From positions 17,625,118-17,689,117 of the forward strand of contig NC_087078.1 of assembly GCF_026151205.1 (NCBI RefSeq): a stretch of 64,000 bases of DNA. The letters run 5' to 3'. The notes beneath the pieces were generated by a model. That model did not search any database, was not told the DNA's origin, and saw only the letters and a list, made by a program, of their open reading frames with translations. Each line of letters opens with the position of its first letter. Position 1 is the stretch's first letter. Source of the stretch: Bolinopsis microptera (Eukaryota > Ctenophora > Tentaculata > Lobata > Bolinopsidae). The position numbers were made by a program, and so were the translations under genes. Below, one piece after another: positions 22,514 to 33,600 of this stretch.

Positions 22514-23998
22514 GTGACACAAGCATCAGCGAAAACTGGTGTGACGAAGCAGATGTTAAAGCAGAAAGAGACAGTTATGAGTTCAAAGTTTTCTTCTACT
22601 TCCTTACTGAGCCTAGCATCACTGAATGCAAAAGGGCTCTCTAAGACGGAGAAACAGGAAGAACTCGGAACGGATTGTTTTGAATATAGTGTTGATATCT
22701 TGTGCGTTCAAGAGACAAAAGTCAAAAATCATTCCACTAGATATCTCAGAAACAATTACAAATTGATCATGATGGAGCAAAATCAAGGACGACATGGTGG
22801 ACTAGGTTTCATCATAAGTCCTAGATTACTACCTTATGTCACAGACTATCAGTATACCTCAGACCGGGTTTCCTATCTTAATGTCGTCATTCCTTCTAAT
22901 CTCTCATCCCATCCTAAAAATATCAGAATTGTTAACGGTTATGGCCTGACTAATCCTAAAGCAGAAGGAAACCCTGCCCTTCTTAGAAAGTTCTACAGAG
23001 AACTCACCCATGCTATTTCAGTTCCTGCATCTCATGAATTGTTTGTTTGTGGTGATCTCAACAGTAAGTTGGGAACCTTATCTCCTTTGGACTATCAGTA
23101 TGGTGTAACAGAGTATATGGGCAAGTTTGGAATGGGTACAAGGAATTTCAACGGTGAACATTTATTAAACTTCATGTGCTTAAACAAACTGTTTGCTACC
23201 AATACCTATTTTGATCATCCTTGTAGACATCGAACTACTTTCTCTATGTGTATTTCTGCCAAAGGTCGCCCTAAAGGTAGCAAACTTACTCGTCCAGTCT
23301 TTGCCCAATTAGATTATATTCTGTGCAGAACACGCAGCAGATTCATGTTCCAAGATTGTAGAGCATATGGCGGTCTTGCTACTAACTCAGACCACAGACT
23401 CGTTGCTTGTAAGATCAAACTAGCCCCCTACTACAAAATCTTTCCTACAAAAAAGATAAGTTCAGTAGTTAAGAGATATAACAACTCCCTGCTCACCACT
23501 GACCTTCCCACCAAAGTCAAATACCAACTTTCAGTCGAACAGAAAGTCAACAACTCTCAGGTAACATCAAACCCTAATGATGATCTCACTAACCTGATGG
23601 ATGTCCTTAAGACAACTGCTGATGAAGTAATCGGGACACTACCACGCTCCAGAAACCGTAACTTCAGTAGTGACTCAACTGTTGAAGCCCTTGTAAAAGA
23701 GAGACAAACCCTGCAAGCTGCACTTAACTGTAACAACCAAGTTGCTGACAGAACTCAAGTCCGTACAAGGATCAACAGGTTACAGAAAGACATCCGTAAG
23801 CATCTCAAGAACCTTGCTGACACACGTGCCGATGACATCGCTCGAACCATCATGTCAACAGATGACACAAGGCAGATGTTTGAAGCTGTGCGTACTCTAG
23901 CTGACACTAAGCCCAAATCTACTATCAGTGTCCACAATGAAGAAGGTAACTTTGTTGCCACAGATGCTGGTAAAGCTCAAGTGATCAGAGACTACTAA
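22514..23998 (+). CDS. LINE AP-endonuclease region
   Basis: 494 codons. Residues about 30-300 form an exonuclease-endonuclease-phosphatase fold: SLASLNAKGLS (catalytic Asn), DILCVQETKV (catalytic Glu), GGLGFIISPRL, FVCGDLNSKLG (GDxN motif), AQLDYIL and TNSDHRLVACKI (catalytic SDH). This domain nicks the target to prime reverse transcription. The remainder is a linker rich in Lys, Arg and Asp, ending at VIRDY and TAA; the same frame continues past the stop as EKQFTCEDEPLQAF. The stop therefore interrupts a formerly continuous ORF2. The true start is uncertain; the first ATG is used here. Confidence 0.85.
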   Translation: MTQASAKTGVTKQMLKQKETVMSSKFSSTSLLSLASLNAKGLSKTEKQEELGTDCFEYSVDILCVQETKVKNHSTRYLRNNYKLIMMEQNQGRHGGLGFIISPRLLPYVTDYQYTSDRVSYLNVVIPSNLSSHPKNIRIVNGYGLTNPKAEGNPALLRKFYRELTHAISVPASHELFVCGDLNSKLGTLSPLDYQYGVTEYMGKFGMGTRNFNGEHLLNFMCLNKLFATNTYFDHPCRHRTTFSMCISAKGRPKGSKLTRPVFAQLDYILCRTRSRFMFQDCRAYGGLATNSDHRLVACKIKLAPYYKIFPTKKISSVVKRYNNSLLTTDLPTKVKYQLSVEQKVNNSQVTSNPNDDLTNLMDVLKTTADEVIGTLPRSRNRNFSSDSTVEALVKERQTLQAALNCNNQVADRTQVRTRINRLQKDIRKHLKNLADTRADDIARTIMSTDDTRQMFEAVRTLADTKPKSTISVHNEEGNFVATDAGKAQVIRDY

Positions 23999-24047
23999 GA
24001 AAAGCAGTTCACGTGTGAGGATGAACCACTTCAAGCATTTATAGGGG

Positions 24048-25454
24048 ATGGACATACCCATCACATGTGATGAAGTAAAGAAAGCCGCCCAATCTCTCAA
24101 GAACAACAAAGCCACTGGTCCAGATAAAGTCTACAACGAGTGGTTGAAAAATGCTGGTACAAAATTCTGGTCAAAATATGCCGAGATCATCAATAGCGCA
24201 TTGGAGACCAATTCATTTCCTGATGTTATAGGTGAAGCCATCATCACCCCCTTACCGAAACCTCGCAAACCAGCTGGTCCTGTCACTAGTCTACGACCTC
24301 TATGTCTATCAAATGGTGCTCGTAAGATATTATCCATGATTGTACTGAAGAGAATTGAAGACAAAGTTGATGCTTTCACTGGTAGCACGCAGGCGGGGTA
24401 CAAACATGGTAGAAGTTGTGGTGATCTAGTGTGGGCTGAGCGGATGTTGATATCGGTTGTCACGCGTAAACACTTCCAGTATCACAAGATGGGCATAGAT
24501 ATGTCTCGAGCATTTGACACAATCAAACGCCAGACTATACTTGACCTCCTTGTCAAAGCTGGATGCACAGACGACGACCTCAGGCTAGTAAGACTCCTCT
24601 TAACCAACACCATGCTCAAGGTCAGAGTGGAAGGAGAACTATCTGCTGTATTCGAGAGTCTTCTTGGGTCCTTTCAAGGTGACAGTCTCTCCGGCAAGCT
24701 TTTCACTCTTGTCCTAGCAGGAGCTCTTATAGAACTACGCCATCGACTAGCAGAGTCTCCCCCACACATACCCAATCCCCCTATTTCAAAAGAAGGTATG
24801 CCACTGGAGTCAGCGTATTCAGATGATTGTAACTTCATGAACGTGGAAAAAGAATCCTTAGAAGCTATCCTACCAATAGCTAAGGAAGTCTTCAAGGAGT
24901 TTAACCTGTTCATTAACACAGAGAAAACAGAATTTACCCATGTTTTCCTCGCTCCTGTTGGAGAAACAATCCCTGGTCGTGATGATACCATGTTACGTGG
25001 AAATGAAGATTGGCGGAAGAGTAAGATTCTTGGGTCATTGTTGTGTAGTGAAAGTGATATAGCTGCTCGATGCATTGCTGGTTACAATGCCTTCTATAAG
25101 TTCACCAAGATCTGGTCTCAGCAGAATATCTCCGTTACCAGAAAGATAGCAGTATACGAAGCCCAAATTGTATCAATCATCATGTACAATTGCAGTAGTT
25201 GGTGTCCTACTGCAAAGTCACTAGAAAAACTAGACATTTGCCATAGAAAACACCTTAGATCATTACTGAACATTTATTGGCCTCATGGAACAATATCCAA
25301 TGCAAACTTATACATAAGATGTAACTCAGTTAAGCTATCAGATCGTGTCCCTAAAGCAAGGTGGAAGCTCCTAGGTTATATCTTGCGTAGTGCTGATGAC
25401 TCCCCCGCTGCATTAGCGTTAAAGTTTGCTGTCAAACTGTACAACAAACTGTAA
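24048..25454 (+). CDS. LINE reverse transcriptase region (YSDD motif)
   Basis: 468 codons beginning PITCDEVKKAAQSLKNNKAT followed by GPDKVYNEWLK. RT motifs follow: ITPLPKPRKP, LRPLCLSNGARKILSMIVLK, TQAGYKHGRSCGDLVW, motif A GIDMSRAFDTIKR, motif B GSFQGDSLSGKLFTL and motif C AYSDDCNFM. The catalytic box is YSDD rather than the usual YADD. The C-terminal region contains KSKILGSLLCSE and SIIMYNCSSWCPTAKSLEKL. It is in a different frame from the endonuclease half because of a one-base shift, so ATG 24048 is not a genuine start. With the upstream frame it formed one ORF2 protein of about 1,030 residues. Confidence 0.85.
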   Translation: MDIPITCDEVKKAAQSLKNNKATGPDKVYNEWLKNAGTKFWSKYAEIINSALETNSFPDVIGEAIITPLPKPRKPAGPVTSLRPLCLSNGARKILSMIVLKRIEDKVDAFTGSTQAGYKHGRSCGDLVWAERMLISVVTRKHFQYHKMGIDMSRAFDTIKRQTILDLLVKAGCTDDDLRLVRLLLTNTMLKVRVEGELSAVFESLLGSFQGDSLSGKLFTLVLAGALIELRHRLAESPPHIPNPPISKEGMPLESAYSDDCNFMNVEKESLEAILPIAKEVFKEFNLFINTEKTEFTHVFLAPVGETIPGRDDTMLRGNEDWRKSKILGSLLCSESDIAARCIAGYNAFYKFTKIWSQQNISVTRKIAVYEAQIVSIIMYNCSSWCPTAKSLEKLDICHRKHLRSLLNIYWPHGTISNANLYIRCNSVKLSDRVPKARWKLLGYILRSADDSPAALALKFAVKLYNKL

Positions 25455-25814
25455 AGGGCGCGTCGGAGCGCATCGTAAGAATTTGTTCAAGATTATTGTG
25501 AATGATTTGACCCGTAGAGGTTTAAAACTTAACTCTTTGAATGATCTTAATAAGCTTAAGATATTAGCCGATGATAGAGTTGCTTGGAGAAACAAATTTT
25601 AACTCTAGCTGTCTTGATCTGTACTGATCACCATTTTAGGATGACTTGATTTTTTTTAGGGGTTTTGAGTATTTTAATGGTGTAAACAGTTTCTTAATAA
25701 TATACTAATGATAGCTGTATGTATTTTACGCTAATGTAAATGTGTTTTATGCTAATTTTAAATAAAACTTATAATAATTAAACATAGCATAAAAATAATT
25801 TTTTGACGAGTTAT

Positions 25815-26350
25815 ATATAAGCTTGATTGACGATGTCAATCCGTCGAGATCGTTGCTCTGCGAAGCAGACTTCGATGCGACTTCGATGCGAAGCAAGAAT
25901 GCTAGTTTGCGCGGCGCGTCGAAGCGGCGAAGTCCTCCAATATATAAGCAAATAACTATTTTGTCACCAGACACGCGCACTTGACAGGCATGTTAAAAGA
26001 TATTTGAGCTGTTTATGCTTTAGCATTTAGGATTCGAGATAGTTTTGCTTTAAAGTAGTTGTGAAGATATTAATATACAAATTTGAAGTACAAATTTATT
26101 GTCGTACGTTGTATGACCCACCGCAAACAAGTGCGCGCGTTACTTGGCGGCATGACTCAGCCTGCCATTCCGTCTAATTTGTCTTTTTATGAACATGATA
26201 GCCTGAGGTCCCCAGGTAATACTAATATATGAGTTGGAGGACTTCGCCGCTTCGACGCGCCGCGCAAACTAGCATTCTTGCTTCGCATCGTCGTCGATCG
26301 TTGCTCTGCGAAGCAGAGCAACGATCTCGACGGATTGACATCGTCAATCA
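25815..26350. repeat. Inverted pair of GC-rich hairpin repeats
   Basis: A minus copy (25,815-25,945) and a plus copy (26,225-26,350) of the 6.97-kb repeat face each other about 280 bp apart. Both have CGCTTCGACGCGCCGCGCAA, and in the plus copy the hairpin GATCGTTGCTCTGC/GCAGAGCAACGATC is perfect. Between them lie TTACTTGGCGGCATGACTCA and GAGGTCCCCAGGTAAT, pieces of the CCTGGGG repeat. Together they form a foldback immediately 3' of the LINE. Confidence 0.75.
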
Positions 26351-26359
26351 ATATATGAG

Positions 26360-27600
26360 GCGAGCCGAAAAAGAAGAGTTGTGCAACGTGCGTATATGGT
26401 TTTGATTCACTATGTCAATCCTTCCCAGCTCGGTGAGGCCCAGTGGTGCATTTCGCCGATCTGCTGTGCATGCAGCATGGTTGCGAGAAGAACTATTTGA
26501 AGCGCGGCCCAGTAGTGCATCGCGCTACAAGTATGATCTTACCTGTACTGGGGACCCCAGGCTATTATGTTCATAAACAGGCTGAGCGCCGCCCAGTATG
26601 CAGTAAATATGATCGAATTAATACAACGGCCACGCGTAACTCTTCGAAGATTTCAAACAAATATTGTAATCGCATCGCACTACAAACCTCTGTTCAACAG
26701 TCTGAATCTGATTATTTTCAAATTATCTTTGTCCATTTTAATCTTTCGAAAATGAAAACTCATGTTCTTGTTTTAAAAATAAACAAATACAACGAATCAC
26801 GTATACAACATTTCATGAATCACAATAAAATCCAACACCGATGATATTCTGAATCCAAGATAAAAATTTAGAAAATAAAGTACTTTCATCGAATTTGAAA
26901 CTGATCCTCTAGAATGTAGAAACTGTGCAAATAAAACGTACGATTAGCTGCTGTTAGTCAATCATTGTTTCTCTACTGTTATCACGACTGATTATGAAAA
27001 ACTAATTTACGATTTATATGCATTCACTTTTCACAATATACAGGGTGTCCCAATATAGAGATTTTTACTAACCAAATGAATACAAAATTTAGAATTACAA
27101 TTTTGTTTTTCTTAAATATAAAACATGAGAAACGGTCTTGAACAATCTTGAATTTTCCATGCTAAAATAATGAAAGTTTCCTATAACAACAAATGGCGGT
27201 GAAACTTGTAAGTTCATTAGTTTACGAATCCCATCTTTGGACTGAACTTCAGCAATTATCTCACTCATCTTCAAGATCATCAGCGGCTGAAAGATGTTGC
27301 AAATTAAAGGATCATTAATACTAAGAGGTATAAAGAGCAAAAATTAAAATTAAAATGGAACTCAAAACGATAAGAGATCGTTGAGATATAGATCTGGAAT
27401 CTGGACCAGTAAAAATACACAACACATACAGGTGTAGTAATACAGGTGTATTAACTACTGGTTCACCTACCGACCAGTATCCAGATCTATTATCGGTCAA
27501 GACGGGACGGGGTTTAGAAATACTTACCTTATTGTAGTTCTAGATACAAAATATGTGTAAGTGGCTTTTGTAGGACAGGGAGGAGAATGGGGTCTAAAAT
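26360..27600. other. Repeat fragments, no supported gene
   Basis: Fragments with GGCCCAGTGGTGCAT / GGCCCAGTAGTGCAT and another CTGGGGACCCCAGGCTATTA unit lie at 26,430-26,600. At 27,041 a single CAGGGTGTCCCA resembles a mariner-type terminus, without a partner. No exon is supported. Confidence 0.5.
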
Positions 27601-27626
27601 GTCTAAAATCCAGTTTACGTAATATA

Positions 27627-30600
27627 TCAATATGAATATTCCCTGCAACTAACAATAATCGTGGAGGCATCATTCAGGGCTAAGTTTTCAGAGTAGTTGA
27701 AGTAATCATCCTCTTCGTGATCTGCAGCGTAGTCCTCTTCAACCAGCATCCTGTCATCTACTTGAGACTCTGTTGTGTCGTGTCGTGTTCTATCTGATAC
27801 TACACTATCTAACCTGGGAATCGTGTATACAGTGAGTGTGGGTATTGAGGTTAGAGAGATTCTGCGAGTATTGTGCTTGTTATAGTGAAATTGCTGATCC
27901 ACAATGTGAACTCATGATTATTGATTTTCTACTGAAATGATTTTTGCCAAAAGTGACGATACTTCTCGGATATGAAGGTGTTTTCAGAGCATTGTAGTTA
28001 CCTTTCTTTTTTGGTATCGGTGGTATCTGTTTCCGTATCCCTCCTTATTCGATCTATCGTAGCGTCACATTCACTACCTAGCTTCTTCAGCACGTCATAA
28101 TTTATCTGAAATAGTTAGATTGTAAAGTATATCTTGTTTCGCGACATTTTTTATGTTTGAAAACAGTACCAATTTTACAGTCAGATTACACGCTGTGAAA
28201 ACATTTTTGCTTTCATCACTGATTTATGCGTGTATACATTCCCATAATTATGTTATCATTCTTACCTTAGTAGAGAGCTTTTTCTCCTTGATCATTCTCT
28301 CCATCGCTTCTGCAGGAGTTTTAGCAGTTCCCTTGTTCGCATTTAGAGCTCGCTGTACTCGTCGGTATTTCCGTTTAGGCCTTCTCTTCTCTTCTTCCTC
28401 CTTCTCCCTTTTCTTCCGTTCTTTCTCTTCTAAAAACTCATCCAGATCCGACTCAGCCCAATGAAAGAAAGGATGTCTTTGGAGGGAGAAAACAAAACGT
28501 TTCAAATTTCAAACCAATGACGCAAAATCGTTTCTCTTAATTTAAAGACTATAAAATATTTAAATCATCATCAACATACCGTCTCTTCTTTATTTCGATT
28601 TCCTTTGGAGTTAATATTAGATATTCAATCTCAGCGTCATCCACATCGGAAAATCCCCTGAGTTTATAAAAATAGTTACTTCTTAATAGCAAGTGAAGTT
28701 TCAAAATAAACAAATTTACGCTATTCGATTTATAAAGCCAATCTAGTTTAAAACCGTGTTTAAAGACGAACTTACGGTTTCCCTCCATTTCTAGTTTAAT
28801 TTTAGCCTCCCTTCTTCACTTCATCCTGTGCTGCAGATACAGTTTCCTTCTCGTTAGGAGGATTAGCATCTCTTTTCTCAGCTCCCTCTCCGTCCAGGTA
28901 GTTAGGAATCAGACCGTAGGCTGTTCTGATACCTTGACCTTGTGCTCCTGATTCCGGACCGGAGGAGTTAGGTCTCTCACATTCTCATATTCTCACATTT
29001 CAACAGAGATTGCCAGCTTTTAATGGATTAGCTGGCCCGGAGTTCAATGTGTCAACAAATTAAAAGTCCAAGTATGCACCCAAAAAGAGGTACGAATAAT
29101 CATCACCACAAAGTGAAAACAGTTCCACTCCAACTAACCAGAAGTGCTACAGCTAGGAGTCTTCTCCATAAAAGGAGGGGGTTTGTAAAGAGAAGAGGAG
29201 TCTACTTCAGCCCCCTCGTCACCTTTAACCGTCCCCTGGACTTTAATCTCCTGTTCCAACTCTTTCTGGTATTGACACACTTCTCGTTCCACCAGAGAAA
29301 GATCAGACTGGTAGAAGGTTAATTGGGTTATAAAGGGGATAGAATGGTATAATATGGGTATACATTTTGTTTTCAAATTAACATCAATACCAGGAATGTT
29401 TAGTTACTAAATTGAAATAGACGTGATAAGAATCTAAATTAAAAGCACACCAATTATATTTATCGAACTGTCTCCACTCTTGACATTCATCATCACATCG
29501 GGTTTCTATTCACTACATACCTCTCGGGATTTGTTCTTTATTTTAAGAGCTTTAAAAGCGGGAGGATCTTCCTCTTCTCCCAGATCAACATTCTCAAATT
29601 CCTCAATACTCAGTTTACTACTGGGAGTCTCTGAAAACTCCTTCAATCTGAGAATATCGAACTTACAAAATACTGTTGAAGTGAAAATATTACGGCCCTA
29701 CTAACACAGTTATTAAGGTGTATTTATTCATATTATCAGTAATCACGTGTAAGTAGAGGTATCTGAAGTTTAGTGAGAATTATAGTTTTCCTTAACCCAT
29801 TTTGGTGACATTTTAGCACAATTAAATATATACTGTAGTAGGTATACAATAAAGCAAAGAAGCTCAATTCTTATTGAAATCAAGATATATACATCATATG
29901 ACATATCTGTGAGGTAGAGGTCGTTCACATATTACGTAATCAGCCGAGGGGGAGGGGGCTTTCCAAATGATTACACTAGTGTAATTTCGACACAATACTA
30001 ATAGCTATGTGTTAAACTGATTACGGAGGGGGGAGGGGGTTAAAAATTCTCCAAAAAGTGATTACGTAATATGTGAACGACCCCTTAAATGTGCACCTGA
30101 AATTAACAATCAAATACATCTGATTTACATACAAAGTCATTGTTAATATCGTATGATATTAGCATAGTGTTTGAAATCATCGGATAAGAATTGTTCGATA
30201 TCTTCTAGCGTTGAATTAAAGCCTGGATATAGCAAAACTGAACAGTAAACTCTAGCTCGAGATAAAGTTAAGTATAGGGAAGGGAGGGAAAATTCCGCGA
30301 ATTCATGTACTGCTATAACTGCTGGCCATTCGCATGAAGAAGTGAGTGAGCTACCACGCAAGGATAAAGTATCAGCAGTTCCTTCACACCTATATTTTGC
30401 TACTTGTATTTTTGCTAATCTATCTAGTGTATCGATTGAGGCATCCCCAATCACGTGGAAAAGTAGAGCTGTATCATACTGTCCCAAAACATTTCCCCGG
30501 TCCAGCTTGCCGAGCTCTTTCTCTATGAAATTAGATATCATGTCTGAATCGTCGTTCTTAAAAACATGAATGTTGATTTTTGGTCCTCGGATGAGATGAC

Positions 30601-33600
30601 CTGGTGTTTGTTGAACGATGGTGCTATAGGAATCAAATCTTCCTGATCTCATGTGGTCCCTCATCACTGACAAACATTTCGATATTTCGTAGGTATTTCT
30701 CAAATTCTTTGATAGAGTAATTGTATGAAAGGGGGAATATAATGGTAGTATAGAGCCAGGTACGCTCAGACAAAGGCCCTGTGCAATGTCAAAACTTATC
30801 CAGATATGACGATTGTCCTGATCCTTTGACAGCGAAGAAACAAACATATCGATGGTTTGGTTCGTTTTCTCACTGTCCTCAAACTGTAACACACATTGTA
30901 GATCGTCTATAAACAAATCACAACCATGATGTGAATTTAGTTTTTCTGAAAACTGTTGGTCAATTTCTTGATTAGGAACCGCGTCAACACCCATAATCGG
31001 AAATGTAATAATTATTGCTTGCTTGTTAATTAATTTGTCAGACAATGTCTCCAACATTAACTCACCCATCTGCAACATGGTCCGAAGGGCAGTGTCCTCA
31101 ATGGAAACTGTTAAATTGCTAACGCTTGCTCTTTCAAAAGCAGTTTTAACCAACTTAGCAGCGGTGTCTGAACTGAAAAAAATTATTTTTCTATTTTCAT
31201 TCGACTTTGCAAGTTGTATTGCTTTAGCAATGAGTATAACACTTTTACCCGTTCCTGCGGGCCCTCTGATGAGAAGTAGCTGTTCCTTTGAATTGTAAGC
31301 ATCAAACTGTTCTTTAGTGAGGTTGTTCACTCCTAGGTAGTCCCTAATGACATTTGGGGCTGGGATGACGTTTGGATTGTTTTTCCTGAACGTAAAACTT
31401 CCACTGCGCAGTTTATCATCAATATTCTTGATACACCATCCTAAGCTGCACTTGGATTTATCACAGCGGCCCTTATTATCTGTACACCAAATTGCAAGCA
31501 GCATGTTCCTGACTTTCTCATGTTTTGCACGAAAATCACGGTTTCGTGCAACAGACTGATTCGATGGATCTATGTCAAAACCCTGAAACGTTGTTGCTCC
31601 ACCATGATGCGAAATCTTCTGTATCTTCTTTGAATATAATCGATGATAGCTGACCAGGCTTCAAATCTAATTCTGCGCATGACTTTTTCAAGAAGTTAGG
31701 AAAAGCAGTAAAGGGAAAGATATTTGTGTGCCTCTCTATACTTCTGATTAAGTCTACCATTCTTTTTCTCTGTGTCATCGATTCCTTGTGGGATTTCTGC
31801 AATCCTGCCTTATGTTGTTGTTTAGTTAATGCTGGATTTTGCTGTGATTCTTCACTAAAACATGACTTACTCTTAACTTCAATGATGACAAAATGGTTTT
31901 TTCCTATGATCAAAAAATCGCATTCTCCCTCGCGATTGTTGAGATTTTTTCGGCAAGCCACACACCTTTTTCTAACATGACTTTTATCGCACAAGCGATA
32001 TTGACGGTGAGTATGTTCGAAATTGTGTAGAACGATAATGTCTTCCTCTGACCCCTCCAACGCTCTATAAATTATAACTTCAGTCTCATAGTCTGATTGA
32101 CGTTTTTTATCATCTCTAAAACTCGGTCCAGGTCATCTTCGTCTGGGTAGATGTCAATATACGTGTGTCGTGGAGCTTTAGGTAGCATGATTGGGCGTGT
32201 TTCTGTTGACGAACAATACGTTTCGTAAATATCTTGTCCTTTTTCAAGATATTTTTCCATCTTCAGGTATCTAATCCTCTAAGAATTACGTTTAATCGAA
32301 TTGATTGAATATTTAATTGAATAATCGAACGAGTTGGGTACAACTTTGACTATATTAATGCTTTTCATGCAAACAAGTGAAAACGAACCTTTTGTGTCAT
32401 GTATCCTGGGTTTGGATACCAACATGAGATAATGATATGCGATAAAAATCGCAAAGGTACGAACAATAAATCTGTTCTTATTAAAATATTCTTTCATTGT
32501 GCAATGTGCAGTAATCTAATCTGGAAGTGGAACGAATTACAGTGTGATAGCATGATACAGTGATATTTTCGCTGTTCATTATGGAGCAAAATACGACCAG
32601 GGTACGAATATAACAAAATATTGTAAGATTGAAGGATATGATTTCTTCGTCCCTAGTTTAAGCAGCTGCTGCACAACGAAGTCAAGTCTTACATAAACCA
32701 GAGTGTAGATCATAAATGAGTGTAGTAGACTAGTAAGTAGTAGATATAGAGGCCCCGTATACTGCACTGTATAGACTTAAGACATAAGGAGTAATTATGC
32801 CAAGTCTTCGATATATAAAGTATGTATAATATAAAGAGTAATGAATCATGAGCAACTGTTACTGAGTAACAAATAAAACAGAGTATTGTAATTCTAATGG
32901 ATAATTAATCGGAATTGTAAACAAAGGAACTTACCGTTTCGTTATAGTAGCAGTGGCATTCCTCACTATTTTAGCGATGTCGCTAATCTGACGAGAACAG
33001 TTGTGAGTCTACAGGAAACTACAAGGCCGCTCCCAACAGAGAACTTGGCCGTCTGCCTGAACAAGAGATAATTCAGGACTCAGTGGTGGTCACTTAAATA
33101 ACAAATATACAGCTTGTACCAGCGATGATTTACTTAGAGAACACCTGCGTTCTGATAGGTACCCAGACAACTGGTTAACATTTCCAGGCCCATTTTAGTT
33201 GACATACCAGTAAGCCATCCAGTCCCTCTTCATCCTAGAGACCAGTCTCATGGCAGTGACACAGATAACGTCGCTCTTATCTCCGAGCTGGAGACGCTGA
33301 GCGTACCGGCTGATGAAGAGACAGGGGTCGGCAGCAGGGAGCTTGATACACAGTGCGTTACAGAGACAGTGTAGACTCGGAGCAGCTGGAACATGTTATC
33401 CTGGAGAGGTAGAGAGAGGGGGTTTAGGGGGGGGGGGGGTTCGGGTTATGATCTTACAGTGTGTATAGGTGCCACGTTATGGAGACTAATGTTTACTTCA
33501 GTCTAATACTTCCTGGTCCATTCTAAAACTTGTCAGTTTGGAAACTCATGCAGAAACTTAAGTTAAAAGCAACTAACCCTGATTATTTCACTGAAATCCA

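Larger units (their letters stand above)
22514..25602 (+). mobile_element. Near full-length APE-type LINE
   Basis: A single coding region of endonuclease then reverse transcriptase is followed at 25,460-25,602 by a C-terminal piece (GRVGAHRKNLFKIIVNDL ... LADDRVAWRNKF, then TAA). Three lesions interrupt it: an in-frame TAA at about 23,997, a one-base shift near the GGGG at 24,045, and a shift near 25,450. The element is flanked on both sides by the CCTGGGG and GC-rich hairpin repeats. Termini and target duplications were not found. Only a few lesions suggest either recent loss of activity or consensus errors. Confidence 0.8.

Noticed and set aside
27041-27060. Mariner terminus (CAGGGTGTCCCA)
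   Set aside because: No inverted partner or transposase within reach; may be a solitary remnant.
30143-32260. Bacterial contamination as the source of the NERD-helicase
   Set aside because: It is embedded between BRF1 exons whose splice phases match across the intron (CG|A joint from 32,935 to 29,647), and its base composition matches the surroundings.
31575-33400. Programmed ribosomal frameshifting to explain the frame breaks
   Set aside because: Shifts occur in both directions at unrelated sites and cluster beside the poor-quality block; no common slippery sequence.
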